Source: Alphaproteobacteria bacterium (GTDB lineage: Bacteria; Pseudomonadota; Alphaproteobacteria; Micropepsales; Micropepsaceae). From it: a DNA stretch of 64,000 nucleotides. The position numbers were made by a program, and so were the translations under genes. The stretch lies in assembly GCA_028871345.1 (NCBI GenBank), contig JAGWNK010000008.1, positions 1 through 64,000 of the forward strand, given 5' to 3'. This document shows, piece by piece, positions 16,799 to 24,446 of the stretch. The notes below the pieces were generated by a model. The model ran no database searches. It was given only the letters and a program-made list of their open reading frames with translations, and was not told the origin of the DNA. The first letter of the stretch is position 1. Each line of letters opens with the position of its first letter.

Positions 16799-17974
16799 CT
16801 ACGCTGCCGTGGTTTCCAACGCCTCGGCCTCGCGGATACGGTTCACCGTCTCCGCAAGGCGTTCGGCTACCCTCTCGATTTCGGCGCGGGCGTTAAAGCG
16901 GCCGAAGCCGATGCGCAGTGTGCTCGCTGCGTCGGATTCGCTCAGGCCAATAGCCAACAGGACATGCGAGGGCTGCAAGACGCCGGCGCTGCACGCAGCG
17001 TTCGTCGACAGGGCAATGTCCGGCTGCAACGCCCCGACGATCCGATCGGCGTCGCATCCCGGAAACGTCATGCTGAGATTGCCGGGAAGGCGTCGATTCC
17101 GATCGCCATTCACGCGAGCATCAGGACAGCGCGCGAGAACAAGATCGAGGAAGACGTTGCTGAGCGCGGTGGCGGCTTGCGCATCCCGCTCGAACTCTTC
17201 GCGCGCAATGGCGCAAGCCGCGCCGAAAGCGACGCACAAAGACGGAGAAATGGTTCCGGACCGAAAGCCACGTTCTTGGCCGCCGCCCCAGAATAGCGGT
17301 TCCGGAACGACAGGACTTTCCTCGGAGATATAGAGCGCTCCTACACCGATGGGGGCGTAAATCTTGTGGCCGGACAAGCTCATCAGGTCGACGCCGCTCG
17401 CACGGACGTCGACAGCCACCTTTCCCGCCGCTTGCGCCGCGTCGGTATGGAAGACTATGGCGCGTGATCGGCAGAGCGTGGCGATGTCCTCGATCGGTTG
17501 CAGCACACCAATCTCGTTGTTCGCCGTCATGATCGAGACAAGACAGGTCTCTTCCGTAATCGCCGCTTCGAGCGTCGCGATATCGAGGAGGCCATTGGGG
17601 CCGACGGGCAAGATGTCCACCCGAAATCCGTTGCGCGCCAGATAGTCCGCGGTCTCCAGGACGCATTTGTGTTCTGTTGCGCAGGTGACGATGTGGTTGC
17701 CGCGGCGACGAGACGATCGCGCCACGCCCTGAAGAGCGAGGTTATTCGCTTCGGTCGCTCCGGAAGTGAAGACAATCTCTTGCGGACGCGCACCGATCAG
17801 CGCAGCGACTTTCGCGCGCGCATCGTCCACCGCCCTTGCGGCGCGCCGCCCAACGAAATGCTCCGAATGCGGATTTCCAACGAAGCTCGTTTCGAGGAAC
17901 GGCAACATGGCATCACGCACGCGCGGATCGGTGGGCGTCGTGGCTTGATTGTCGAGGTAAATCGAATCGGGCAT
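16799..17974 (-). CDS. sspA: Cysteine desulfurase SspA (IscS/NifS-like)
   Basis: The product is 391 residues with the class V aminotransferase pattern. YLDNQATTP is at the N-terminus, H102 in the CATEHK block stacks on the cofactor, H203-K204 (SGHK) gives the pyridoxal phosphate lysine, and C328 in NAACSAG is the persulfide-forming cysteine. It would draw sulfur from cysteine and pass it to SspD. Clustering with sspBCD indicates a dedicated role rather than general Fe-S assembly, though the two cannot be separated by sequence alone. The ATG at 17974 follows a GAGGGGG ribosome site. Confidence 0.88.
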   Translation of the reverse strand: MPDSIYLDNQATTPTDPRVRDAMLPFLETSFVGNPHSEHFVGRRAARAVDDARAKVAALIGARPQEIVFTSGATEANNLALQGVARSSRRRGNHIVTCATEHKCVLETADYLARNGFRVDILPVGPNGLLDIATLEAAITEETCLVSIMTANNEIGVLQPIEDIATLCRSRAIVFHTDAAQAAGKVAVDVRASGVDLMSLSGHKIYAPIGVGALYISEESPVVPEPLFWGGGQERGFRSGTISPSLCVAFGAACAIAREEFERDAQAATALSNVFLDLVLARCPDARVNGDRNRRLPGNLSMTFPGCDADRIVGALQPDIALSTNAACSAGVLQPSHVLLAIGLSESDAASTLRIGFGRFNARAEIERVAERLAETVNRIREAEALETTAA

Positions 17975-18038
17975 CGCACCCCCTCATGGCTTCCGGAATT
18001 GATGGCGGTTGGTGCGGAAATAGGCAAGTGTTCTTTTT

Positions 18039-18130
18039 TTGTTCTCACGCATTGGCCGCCGTTGGCTCCGAGCTTATCAGCTCGGTGTCATCGCATTCTA
18101 CGAACTCATCAAGAATGCCTTCGAAGCCGG
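18039..18130 (+). pseudogene. Fragment of a GHKL-type ATPase N-terminus
   Basis: In the gap between sspA and the integrase, the + strand reads RAYQLGVIAFYELIKNAFEAGS after a possible start at 18039 (split: RAYQLGVIAF, YELIKNAFEAGS). The ELIKN-x-x-EA block looks like the N-box of Bergerat-fold ATPases (usual form E-L-x-x-N-x-x-D-A). The frame then runs into integrase 3' sequence, and no later GHKL motif follows. I read it as the 5' scrap of a lost gene, possibly another defence ATPase. The same interval must contain the sspA promoter. A 7-bp hairpin (18068-18085) lies within it. Confidence 0.4.
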
Positions 18131-18135
18131 TTCGG

Positions 18136-19491
18136 CTAAGCGGCGAGACGCCTTTCCTCTTCGTGCTCTATTTCTTCTCCGGCGGCCTTGCGCAGGAAGC
18201 GTGCGAGCGCCGCTTTCCGAGAAGCTCGGTCGAGCGCATAGGCAGTCTGCTTGAACTCCTTTCCATCCAACAAACCTTCGATGTAGCCGGCGATCGTATC
18301 CGCCGCCATGATCAGCGCCGTGTCGAGCGTGTGAATATATTTACTCGTCACCGATCCCTTGGCGTGTCCGATCAAGGCTGCAATCGTAACTTCCGTGAAT
18401 CCTAAATCATTGCCAATGCTGGCGAAGCTGTGTCGCAGGACGTGGGGCGTGACGTCGGACAAGGGAGAGTTCCTGAACAGTTGCCTCCAGTGGTTGGGGA
18501 AGCCGCCGAAGGCGTTGTCCTCGCCATAGCCCGGAAAGACATAGGAGCCGGTGCGCGTCTTCCGGTGCGCTTCGAGAAACTCGACCACAGGGAGCCCGAT
18601 CGGACGAATTGAGATGCCCTCCTTGCTGTTGACCAGGCGCAGACAACTCGCGTCCGTATCGGTTTCCGTCCACTTCAGCCCGATGATCTCGCTGCGGCGT
18701 GAGCCGGTCAGCGCGATCTGGCGGATGATCCCGACCGTAGTGACGTACTTCTCCTTTTTCTCGGCGGCCCGCAGCATCTCGCCCAAAATCCGATATTCAT
18801 CGTCCGTGAGCCGTCGGCTGCGCACATTGTCCTTGGGCTTCTTCAGCCCATGAGCAGGATTGGTCGTGATGATGCCGGCATCGACAGCATAGGTAAGAAT
18901 GCCGCCGAACAGCCCGATGGTTCGCGTTGCGGTGCCTGCCCCGCCTCGAACGATAGCTTTGCCTCGCAGCTTCTCGGTCTTGACCGAGATGCGCGTCTTG
19001 CCGGCCATAACGTCCTTGAGCACCTTGTTGATGTCGGCCTTGGTGAGATCCTTGACCCGTCGAGTCCCGATCAGCGGGATGATGTGGCGGTGGATTCGTC
19101 CGATGTCGCTGGCGATCGTGCCCGGCTTCTTCGGCCGTCCGCCTTTGCCAAGAATGAGGCCCGCGTTCAGGTCATTCAGGTAGAGGGTGCAGAGTTCCTT
19201 GACCGTGACCGCCTTGTGGTCGAGCTGGCGTTCCTCGGCGGGATTGTCACCCTGAGCGACCCGACCTAACTGGACTTTCGCCTCCTGCCGCGCGGCCTCT
19301 GCGGTCCAGACGCCATGCAAACCGATCGTATAGCGACGCGAACGGCCCAACGATCGATACTGGATGACATAGCTGCGCTTGCCGGACGTGAAGACGCGCA
19401 GGCCGAAACCTGGTAGTTCATCGTCCCAGATGACGTAATCCTTGTCGCGCGTCTCGCTGGCGTCGACGACCCTTTTCGTGAGCTTAGTCAT
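18136..19491 (-). CDS. Tyrosine-type site-specific recombinase (island integrase)
   Basis: The product is 451 residues from the ATG at 19491 (a TTG six codons upstream is less likely). It has the DUF4102-like N-terminal arm-binding domain, a SAM-like core-binding domain, and a catalytic domain with R265 (LTGSRRSE), H350-x-x-R353-H (PHVLRH), H376 (IGHAK) and nucleophile Y385 (SKYIH). All catalytic residues are present, so it should be active. It lies about 180 bp from the tRNA-Arg 3' fragment, which is its attachment site. Its C-terminal 30 codons have a degraded relative at 2131-2226. Confidence 0.93.
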   Translation of the reverse strand: MTKLTKRVVDASETRDKDYVIWDDELPGFGLRVFTSGKRSYVIQYRSLGRSRRYTIGLHGVWTAEAARQEAKVQLGRVAQGDNPAEERQLDHKAVTVKELCTLYLNDLNAGLILGKGGRPKKPGTIASDIGRIHRHIIPLIGTRRVKDLTKADINKVLKDVMAGKTRISVKTEKLRGKAIVRGGAGTATRTIGLFGGILTYAVDAGIITTNPAHGLKKPKDNVRSRRLTDDEYRILGEMLRAAEKKEKYVTTVGIIRQIALTGSRRSEIIGLKWTETDTDASCLRLVNSKEGISIRPIGLPVVEFLEAHRKTRTGSYVFPGYGEDNAFGGFPNHWRQLFRNSPLSDVTPHVLRHSFASIGNDLGFTEVTIAALIGHAKGSVTSKYIHTLDTALIMAADTIAGYIEGLLDGKEFKQTAYALDRASRKAALARFLRKAAGEEIEHEEERRLAA

Positions 19492-19670
19492 GGGGATTCT
19501 CCCATCCAAACCCCCGCTTTCGCGTAAGCACCACGTAAGCAGCCGGACGCAAATCGAGGCGTATCTGAGGATACGTCAGAGAAGCCTCGATTTCAAATTT
19601 ATAAGTGATCTCAGTAGCATAGCGCATTGGAGCGAAACCTGTCGAACTGCATCGTAGGACAGGCTAAATT

Positions 19671-19715
19671 CTCCGAAGGCAGAGGTCACAGGTTCGAATC
19701 CTGTCGGGTGCGCCA
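19671..19715 (+). repeat. Attachment-site half: 3' portion of tRNA-Arg(CCG)
   Basis: This 45-bp stretch is the tRNA from anticodon-loop position 32 to CCA: loop with anticodon CCG at 19673-19675, anticodon stem 3' side GGCAG, variable loop, T arm ACAGG-TTCGAAT-CCTGT, acceptor 3' strand CGGGTGC, discriminator G and CCA. The matching 5' half (acceptor GCACCCG and D arm) is absent; element DNA precedes it. Recombination therefore crossed in the anticodon loop, and the intact tRNA must be at the island's other end. It is not a functional tRNA gene here. Confidence 0.88.
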
Positions 19716-19829
19716 GTTCCCGCCGTGATGTGAAGTACTCATTCTGCGGCGGCGGCCCGCCCTCGCGCCGGCGCCGGTTTACCGGTAGCATTTCTGAGCC
19801 TGCGCTGATCGATTCGAGACGTTGCGTCC

Positions 19830-20879
19830 TTGAAACACCCGTCGTCATCCTCCGGCAGTTCGGACGCCCAGAAGCCCGCCAGCATCTACGACGTCGCCAA
19901 ACGCGCGGGCGTCTCGATCAAGACCGTGTCGCGGGTGGTCAACCGGCAGTCCAACGTCAGCGAAGCCACCCGCACGCGGGTGCTGGCCGCGGTCGAAGCC
20001 TTGTCCTACAGGCCCAACATCTTCGCCCGCGGGCTGGCGAGCGAGAAATCGTTCCTCATCGGCCTGCTCTACGACAACCCGTCGGCCGGCTATGTCGCCG
20101 CCTTGCAGCTCGGCGTGCTGTCGCGCTGCCGCGACGAGGGCTACCACCTGATCGTGGAGTCGCTCGACGCGCAGAGCCCGCAGCTCAGCGCCCAGGTGCA
20201 TTCGCTGGTGACGGAATCCTCGCTGCACGGCGTCATCCTGACGCCGCCCTTGTGCGACCTGCCCGCCGTGATCGAGGCCTTGAAGCGGGCCAACACGCCG
20301 TTCGTGCGCATCGCGCCAGAAAAGCCGCTGGCGGGCGCCTCCGACGTGCGCATCGACGACCACAAGGCCGCCTACGACATGACGGCCTATCTCATCGGGC
20401 TCGGCCACAAGCGCATCGGGTTCATCAAAGGTCATCCCGATCACGGCGCCGCCAACGCACGCTTCGAGGGCTACCGCGCGGCGCTGGCCCATGCCGGGCT
20501 GCCGTTCATCGAGGAGATCTGCGTGCAGGGTTTCTTCTCCTACCAGTCCGGCATGGAGGCGGGCGAACGCCTCTTGTCGCTCAAGCGCCGGCCGACGGCG
20601 ATCTTCGCGGGCAATGACGACATGGCGGCGGCCGTGCTGGCGGCGTCGCAGCGCTTCAATCTAAAAATCCCGCAGCAATTGTCGGTGGCGGGCTTCGACG
20701 ATTCGCTCGTCGCCCAGGTGGTATGGCCGCGGCTGACCACCTGTCGCCAGCCCATCCGCGAGATGGCCGAGGCGGCCGTCGCCATGCTCATCCAGAAGTC
20801 CAGCGACGAGGCCAGCTTCGAACGCCACCTGGACCACGAACTAGTGGTGCGCGAATCGACCGCGCCGCCATCGGCCTAG
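19830..20879 (+). CDS. LacI-family transcriptional regulator
   Basis: The product is 349 residues if it starts at the TTG at 19830; no ATG or GTG lies closer to the DNA-binding domain. The helix-turn-helix is at about residues 18-40 (IYDVAKRAGVSIKTVSRVVN) and is followed by the hinge helix and a periplasmic-binding-protein-like sensor domain (about 70-340) with the ...GHKRIGFI and IFAGND segments of the family. The effector is probably a sugar, but no transporter or catabolic operon lies beside it. It is the first chromosomal gene after the island, about 115 bp from the att site. Confidence 0.88.
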   Translation: MKHPSSSSGSSDAQKPASIYDVAKRAGVSIKTVSRVVNRQSNVSEATRTRVLAAVEALSYRPNIFARGLASEKSFLIGLLYDNPSAGYVAALQLGVLSRCRDEGYHLIVESLDAQSPQLSAQVHSLVTESSLHGVILTPPLCDLPAVIEALKRANTPFVRIAPEKPLAGASDVRIDDHKAAYDMTAYLIGLGHKRIGFIKGHPDHGAANARFEGYRAALAHAGLPFIEEICVQGFFSYQSGMEAGERLLSLKRRPTAIFAGNDDMAAAVLAASQRFNLKIPQQLSVAGFDDSLVAQVVWPRLTTCRQPIREMAEAAVAMLIQKSSDEASFERHLDHELVVRESTAPPSA

Positions 20880-20960
20880 TTGTATTCCCGGTCATCCCAT
20901 ACAAGCTATTGAATCAACAGGGAATATTGCCGCAAAGGGCTCTTGCCCGGCCGCGACAAG

Positions 20961-20993
20961 TTGACGGCAGCGTCGGAAAGCGCTGTCAATTTT
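20961..20993 (+). terminator. Weak intrinsic terminator after the lacI-type gene
   Basis: An imperfect 8-bp stem (TTGACGGC with GCTGTCAA, one G-T pair) with a 13-base loop is followed by TTTT. It sits 80 bp after the regulator stop and could separate it from the sRNA candidate downstream. Confidence 0.35.
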
Positions 20994-20995
20994 GC

Positions 20996-21024
20996 TGGCA
21001 CGTCCATCTGTCCTGCGCTATCAT
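20996..21024 (+). promoter_or_regulatory. Possible promoter of the sRNA candidate
   Basis: TATCAT (21019-21024) is a good -10 hexamer. The best-placed -35 (TGGCAC, 20996-21001) is 17 bp upstream but a poor match to TTGACA. Transcription would begin near 21031. Confidence 0.4.
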
Positions 21025-21030
21025 TTGTGC

Positions 21031-21149
21031 ATCGACGCGGGGGATCGTCCGTGGGTTCCATCCTCGATCCGCTGTGGTGACCGGGCCATGCCCTGTCACT
21101 CCTCCCTGTAGAAGACTTTGGCGGCCCGTCTTGGCGGGCCGCCTTTTTT
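21031..21149 (+). ncRNA. Candidate small RNA with three hairpins and an anti-Shine-Dalgarno loop
   Basis: Between the lacI-type gene (+) and the fRMsr gene (-) there is a strong + strand terminator with no gene in front of it. The predicted ~119-nt transcript folds into hairpin 1 (GGATCG 21042-21047 with CGATCC 21065-21070), hairpin 2 (GTGAC-C-GGGC-CAT-GCCC-T-GTCAC, 21077-21099) and the terminator hairpin. The single-stranded spacer between hairpin 2 and the terminator contains CTCCTCCC (21099-21106), which could pair with ribosome-binding sites. That layout recalls rhizobial anti-SD sRNAs, but homology is not established. I do not recognise it as 6S, 4.5S or tmRNA. Confidence 0.5.
21120..21149 (+). 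terminator. Rho-independent terminator
   Basis: A perfect 9-bp stem (GGCGGCCCG 21120-21128 with CGGGCCGCC 21135-21143), a 6-base loop and six T residues (21144-21149). It ends the sRNA candidate on the + strand. Confidence 0.85.
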
Positions 21150-21163
21150 CTTCCGGAGCAGGA

Positions 21164-21613
21164 TCAATCGCTTGCCGAGACCCAGGCCCGCGCCAGACCC
21201 GTCAGGCCGGCGGCATCGGCCGCGCTGAAGCGCCCCGGCGTGGGGCTGTCGAGGTCGAGCACGCCCACAACCTCGCCGTTGCGGATCAGGGGAACGACGA
21301 CTTCGCTGCGGGAGGCCGTGTCGCACGCGATGTGGCCGGGAAAGGCGTGGACGTCGGCGACGACGATGGCGCGCCGTTCGGCCGCCGCCGTGCCGCAGAC
21401 ACCCTTGCCGATCGCGATGCGGACGCAGGCCGGGCGTCCCTGGAAAGGTCCGAGCACGAGATCATGGCCTTTGCGGAAATAGAATCCCGCCCAGTTCACG
21501 TCGGGCAGTGCCTGCCAGATCAGCGCCGCCAGGTTTGCGGCATTGGCGACGGGATCGCGCTCGCCTTCGAACAGCACCCGCGCCTGCCGTTCCAGGTCGC
21601 CGAAGTCGGTCAT
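21164..21613 (-). CDS. msrC: GAF-domain free methionine-(R)-sulfoxide reductase (fRMsr)
   Basis: The product is 149 residues, a single GAF domain. It has the fRMsr family blocks NWAGFYF, LGPFQGRPACVRI, GVCGTA, VHAFPGHIACD and GVLDLDSP, and the three cysteines expected for catalysis and thioredoxin recycling (in PACVRI, GVCGTA and HIACD). The enzyme reduces free Met-R-sulfoxide in the cytosol. Its ATG overlaps the stop of the membrane-protein gene upstream (ATGA). A protein-bound Met-R-sulfoxide reductase, MsrB, lies one gene further upstream, so this is an oxidative repair cluster. Confidence 0.9.
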   Translation of the reverse strand: MTDFGDLERQARVLFEGERDPVANAANLAALIWQALPDVNWAGFYFRKGHDLVLGPFQGRPACVRIAIGKGVCGTAAAERRAIVVADVHAFPGHIACDTASRSEVVVPLIRNGEVVGVLDLDSPTPGRFSAADAAGLTGLARAWVSASD

Positions 21614-23019
21614 CGCGCGTCCTTCACCTGCACGACCGCCCAGCGATCGGCATATACCCTGTGCCAGCCCGGAAGACCGTCGATGACGGCGATCGCCCCG
21701 TTGGCCGGCGAAAGGATCGCCCAGCGGATGCGATACTTGGCGAGCGTGGCCTGAACCGCCTTCGGGTCGCCGTGCATCATGTCGACATAGCGCGCGATGA
21801 ACGGCCCGCCATAGAGCTCGGCGCGTCCGTCGATGAAAGGACGCAGATCGTTGAAGATCAGGAATCCGCCGAAGGCGTAATCGTTGAGCACCGGCTGGCG
21901 GATCAGGGCGGCCGGGACATGCGCCAGCGCCGTCGCCGGCGTGGCCGGACCATCACTGCGCACCACGGGCACGTAAAGCCGCACGCCGGCCAGGACCGCG
22001 AACAGGGCCGCAAAAACCAGGATCGGACGACGCCGCGTCTGCCATCCCGCCGGCGTCCCCTCGCCCAGCGTCTCCGACAGCGGGCGCGCCAGCACCAGCG
22101 GGCCCACCACCGCCAGCAGCAGAAGATCGCGCACCTGCGCCAGCCCGAGATAGACGAGGCCGAGCAGGACCAGAAGCCGGACAGGCTTGATCTTCACGCC
22201 GCGCGACAGGCAGGCAAAGAGCGCAAAGCCCATCACCAGCACCGGCGGTTCCAAGAGGCGCACATCCAGCGGCCGCCATTCGGTGATCAGATAGAGCTGC
22301 GGGATCGCCATCAGCTTGAACGGGAAGAGAAGACCGTCCAGGCCATGGGGCGTGAGCAGGGCCGCACCCACCGCGAGAACCGCGAACAGGCCCCAATGGC
22401 GCGCGGCCTTGGACCAGGAGCCGTGCTCGACCGCATCTTCGAGCGCCATGGGAATGAGCAAGGCGAGCCCGAAGACGAAGCTCGCATGAATGTTGGCCCA
22501 CACCACCATGAGCGGCAGCAGCCACAAGGGCGGGCGCCGGACAGCTTCCGCCGCGATGATGAGCTCGGCCGCCCAGATCTCGAGCAGCGGCCAGGCCAGA
22601 AGATGAGGCCGCACCAGGAACGTGCCCGTCATGCAGCAGATCGACAGAATGACGGTGACGGTGAGGGCGAGACCGCCCAGCCATCGCGACAGGTGGCGGG
22701 CGAGCGACCAAGCCGCGAATCCCGCGACGATCGCGAACAGCAGGACCAGGCCGTTCCATCCCGCAACGATGTAGGTGAGCGCCATGGCCACTTCGGCCAG
22801 CCATTCATGCGTCAACCAGGGATGGCCGGCGAAGGTGTAGGAGAACGGATCGATGCGCAGGACGGCCCGGTTGTCGAGCATCCAGCGTCCGGCGGCGATG
22901 TGGGTGTAGGTGTCGCCGTCATGCAGCACCGCCGGGGCGAACAGCAGCACGGCAAAAACGGCGAGCGCCGCGGACAACGCGATGTAGCGCGGCTTCAGAA
23001 ACTTTTCTGCGAAGTTCAA
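21610..23019 (-). CDS. Polytopic membrane protein of unknown function
   Basis: About 469 residues if translation starts at the TTG at 23019; the frame is open further up but that part overlaps msrB. The first hydrophobic span is at residues 12-30 and is followed by an HDGDTYTHIAAGRWML loop, then about nine more membrane spans, and a soluble C-terminal domain of about 110 residues. The early extracytoplasmic loop with acidic residues and the later FIDGRAELYG segment resemble GT-C-type glycosyltransferase/mannosyltransferase relatives, but this is only a general likeness. It overlaps the fRMsr start by 4 bp and is probably cotranscribed with it. Confidence 0.75.
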   Translation of the reverse strand: MNFAEKFLKPRYIALSAALAVFAVLLFAPAVLHDGDTYTHIAAGRWMLDNRAVLRIDPFSYTFAGHPWLTHEWLAEVAMALTYIVAGWNGLVLLFAIVAGFAAWSLARHLSRWLGGLALTVTVILSICCMTGTFLVRPHLLAWPLLEIWAAELIIAAEAVRRPPLWLLPLMVVWANIHASFVFGLALLIPMALEDAVEHGSWSKAARHWGLFAVLAVGAALLTPHGLDGLLFPFKLMAIPQLYLITEWRPLDVRLLEPPVLVMGFALFACLSRGVKIKPVRLLVLLGLVYLGLAQVRDLLLLAVVGPLVLARPLSETLGEGTPAGWQTRRRPILVFAALFAVLAGVRLYVPVVRSDGPATPATALAHVPAALIRQPVLNDYAFGGFLIFNDLRPFIDGRAELYGGPFIARYVDMMHGDPKAVQATLAKYRIRWAILSPANGAIAVIDGLPGWHRVYADRWAVVQVKDAR

Positions 23020-23072
23020 GGAACCGTCCCGCGGCAAGGCGGGGTCCTGCCTACGCGCGGGAGCGCCCAGAA

Positions 23073-23495
23073 TCAAGAATCCTCCGACGTCGGGACAAAG
23101 GCGAGGGACGCTCCGTTGAGGCAGTAACGCAGCCCGCGCGGTTTGGGGCCGTCGGGAAACACGTGTCCCAGATGGCCGCCGCAATTGCGGCAGTGAACTT
23201 CGGTGCGCGCCATGAAATGGCTCTTGTCGACCGAGGTCCCCAGCGCGTTTCGCCGCGGATGGGTGAAGCTGGGCCAACCCGATCCGCTGTCGTACTTGGT
23301 GGCGGAATCGAACAGCAGCGCCCCGCAGCCGGCACAGCGATAGACTCCGTCACGATGCTCTTGCAGCAGCAGGCTCGTGCCGGAGGGTTCCGTGCCGTGC
23401 TCGCGCAGGACGTGATAGCGCTCGACGCCCAGGAGTTCGCGCCATTCGTCGTTGGACTTGGCGATCGGGAACAGTGTGTCCGGCTGCTTCGCCAT
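23073..23495 (-). CDS. msrB: Peptide-methionine (R)-S-oxide reductase MsrB
   Basis: The product is 140 residues. Two CxxC pairs (CAGC near residue 54 and CRNC near 103) form the structural zinc site, SGSGWPSF binds substrate, and LRYCLNGASLAF carries the catalytic cysteine near the C-terminus. It repairs Met-R-sulfoxide in proteins with thioredoxin as reductant. There is no fused MsrA domain. No signal peptide is seen, so it is cytosolic. Confidence 0.95.
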   Translation of the reverse strand: MAKQPDTLFPIAKSNDEWRELLGVERYHVLREHGTEPSGTSLLLQEHRDGVYRCAGCGALLFDSATKYDSGSGWPSFTHPRRNALGTSVDKSHFMARTEVHCRNCGGHLGHVFPDGPKPRGLRYCLNGASLAFVPTSEDS

Positions 23496-23505
23496 GCGGA
23501 ACCCG

Positions 23506-24033
23506 TCAACCGCCCGCGTTCGCGATCGCCTGCCGCAGCGTCGCCGTCAGGCGGCCCCTGTTGGAGTACTTCCAGTTCCCCCCGTACCCGACATCGTCGA
23601 TTCGCCAGCCCTGCGCCGTCATGACGAGATACAGCATGTCGGTCCACCGCACCGGCGCATCGTGCCTGTCGTCATAAGTGAGTTCGGCCCTGCAGGTTCC
23701 CGTCCGGCCCTCGGCGCGGCAATCGGCGACGCGCACCGCCGTGGCCCCTTCGTACATCGAGGTGAAGAGATCGCCGTCGACGATCGGTGGCGCGAACTTG
23801 TTGTCCTTTTGGAAGCGGGCCTGCGCTGCCGCGGCCTGGTCGAGCAGCCCGTTGAGTTCCGCCGACAGATATGGGGCGTAGCGGGCCCGCTGCCCCTTGT
23901 CGGGAATGCCGTCGGACGGCTGCGACGCCGTATAGGCGCCGTAGAACCCCTGGGCGACGTCCATCATCGAGGGGCCGGCGGCCGCGGTAGGAGCCAGAAT
24001 CAGGGCCGCGATCAGCCAGGCGATCGTCTTCAC
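23506..24033 (-). CDS. Secreted DUF3828-like protein
   Basis: The product is 175 residues with a Sec signal peptide (residues 1-19, cleavage near TAAAG). The mature part resembles the DUF3828 fold: an N-terminal helix (MMDVAQGFYGAYT), the YAPYLSAELNGLLDQA segment, and C-terminal strands ending in WRIDDVGYGG. The function of the family is unknown. Its ATG overlaps the stop of mscL by 4 bp, so the two are translated together. Confidence 0.75.
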   Translation of the reverse strand: MKTIAWLIAALILAPTAAAGPSMMDVAQGFYGAYTASQPSDGIPDKGQRARYAPYLSAELNGLLDQAAAAQARFQKDNKFAPPIVDGDLFTSMYEGATAVRVADCRAEGRTGTCRAELTYDDRHDAPVRWTDMLYLVMTAQGWRIDDVGYGGNWKYSNRGRLTATLRQAIANAGG

Positions 24034-24446
24034 GGGCGCGCCTTCAGAAGATCACGGATCTCGCGCAGCAGGACGACATCTTCTGGCGGCGGCGGTGGCG
24101 CCGCCGGGGCCGCTTTGGGGGCGAACAGCGTGTTGATCCAGCGCACGAACAGAAAGAGGACGAAGGCCACGATCAGGAAACTGATCGCGGCATTGAGGAA
24201 CTGGCCGTAATTGATGGTGACGGCCCCCGCCTTCGCGGCATCGGCCAGCGTCGCGTAGTTGCCCCCCTTCAGCACGAAGAACAGGTTGCTGAAATCCAGG
24301 CCCCCGGTGACCAGCCCCAAAGGCGGGGTGATGATGTCCTTGACCAGGGAATTCACGACACTGGTGAAGGCGGCGCCGATGATCACACCGATGGCGAGAT
24401 CGATGACATTGCCGCGCAAGGCGAACTTCTTGAATTCGTTGAACAT
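24030..24446 (-). CDS. mscL: Large-conductance mechanosensitive channel MscL
   Basis: The product is 138 residues. It starts with the amphipathic helix [13 protein letters not shown], then TM1 (residues 14-38, [19 protein letters not shown]), a periplasmic loop with [11 protein letters not shown]2 (about 80-102), and a charged cytoplasmic helix after a proline-rich linker (PAAPPPPPE). It opens under membrane tension during osmotic downshock. The start was placed at the ATG at 24446, where the family's usual N-terminus begins. Confidence 0.96.
   Translation of the reverse strand: MFNEFKKFALRGNVIDLAIGVIIGAAFTSVVNSLVKDIITPPLGLVTGGLDFSNLFFVLKGGNYATLADAAKAGAVTINYGQFLNAAISFLIVAFVLFLFVRWINTLFAPKAAPAAPPPPPEDVVLLREIRDLLKARP

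Larger units (their letters stand above)
1..19715. mobile_element. Right-hand part of a genomic island inserted in tRNA-Arg(CCG)
   Basis: The island carries an antirestriction gene, toxin-antitoxin genes, a PT-dependent defence locus and a tyrosine recombinase, and it stops exactly at a tRNA 3' half. The integrase gene lies about 180 bp inside the boundary and reads inward, as is usual for tRNA-targeting islands. To the right of 19715 the sequence becomes uniformly housekeeping. Base composition in 2400-18000 is visibly more A/T-rich than the chromosome after 24 kb. The intact tRNA and the left end must lie outside the window, so the total size is unknown. The integrase-like remnant at 2131-2226 suggests the island is composite. 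Confidence 0.8.

Noticed and set aside
2432-17974. BREX, DISARM or a classical dnd system
   Set aside because: No PglX methylase, PglZ, DrmA-E, SMC-like DndD or DndE is present. DUF4007 plus PAPS-reductase-like and desulfurase proteins point to Ssp.
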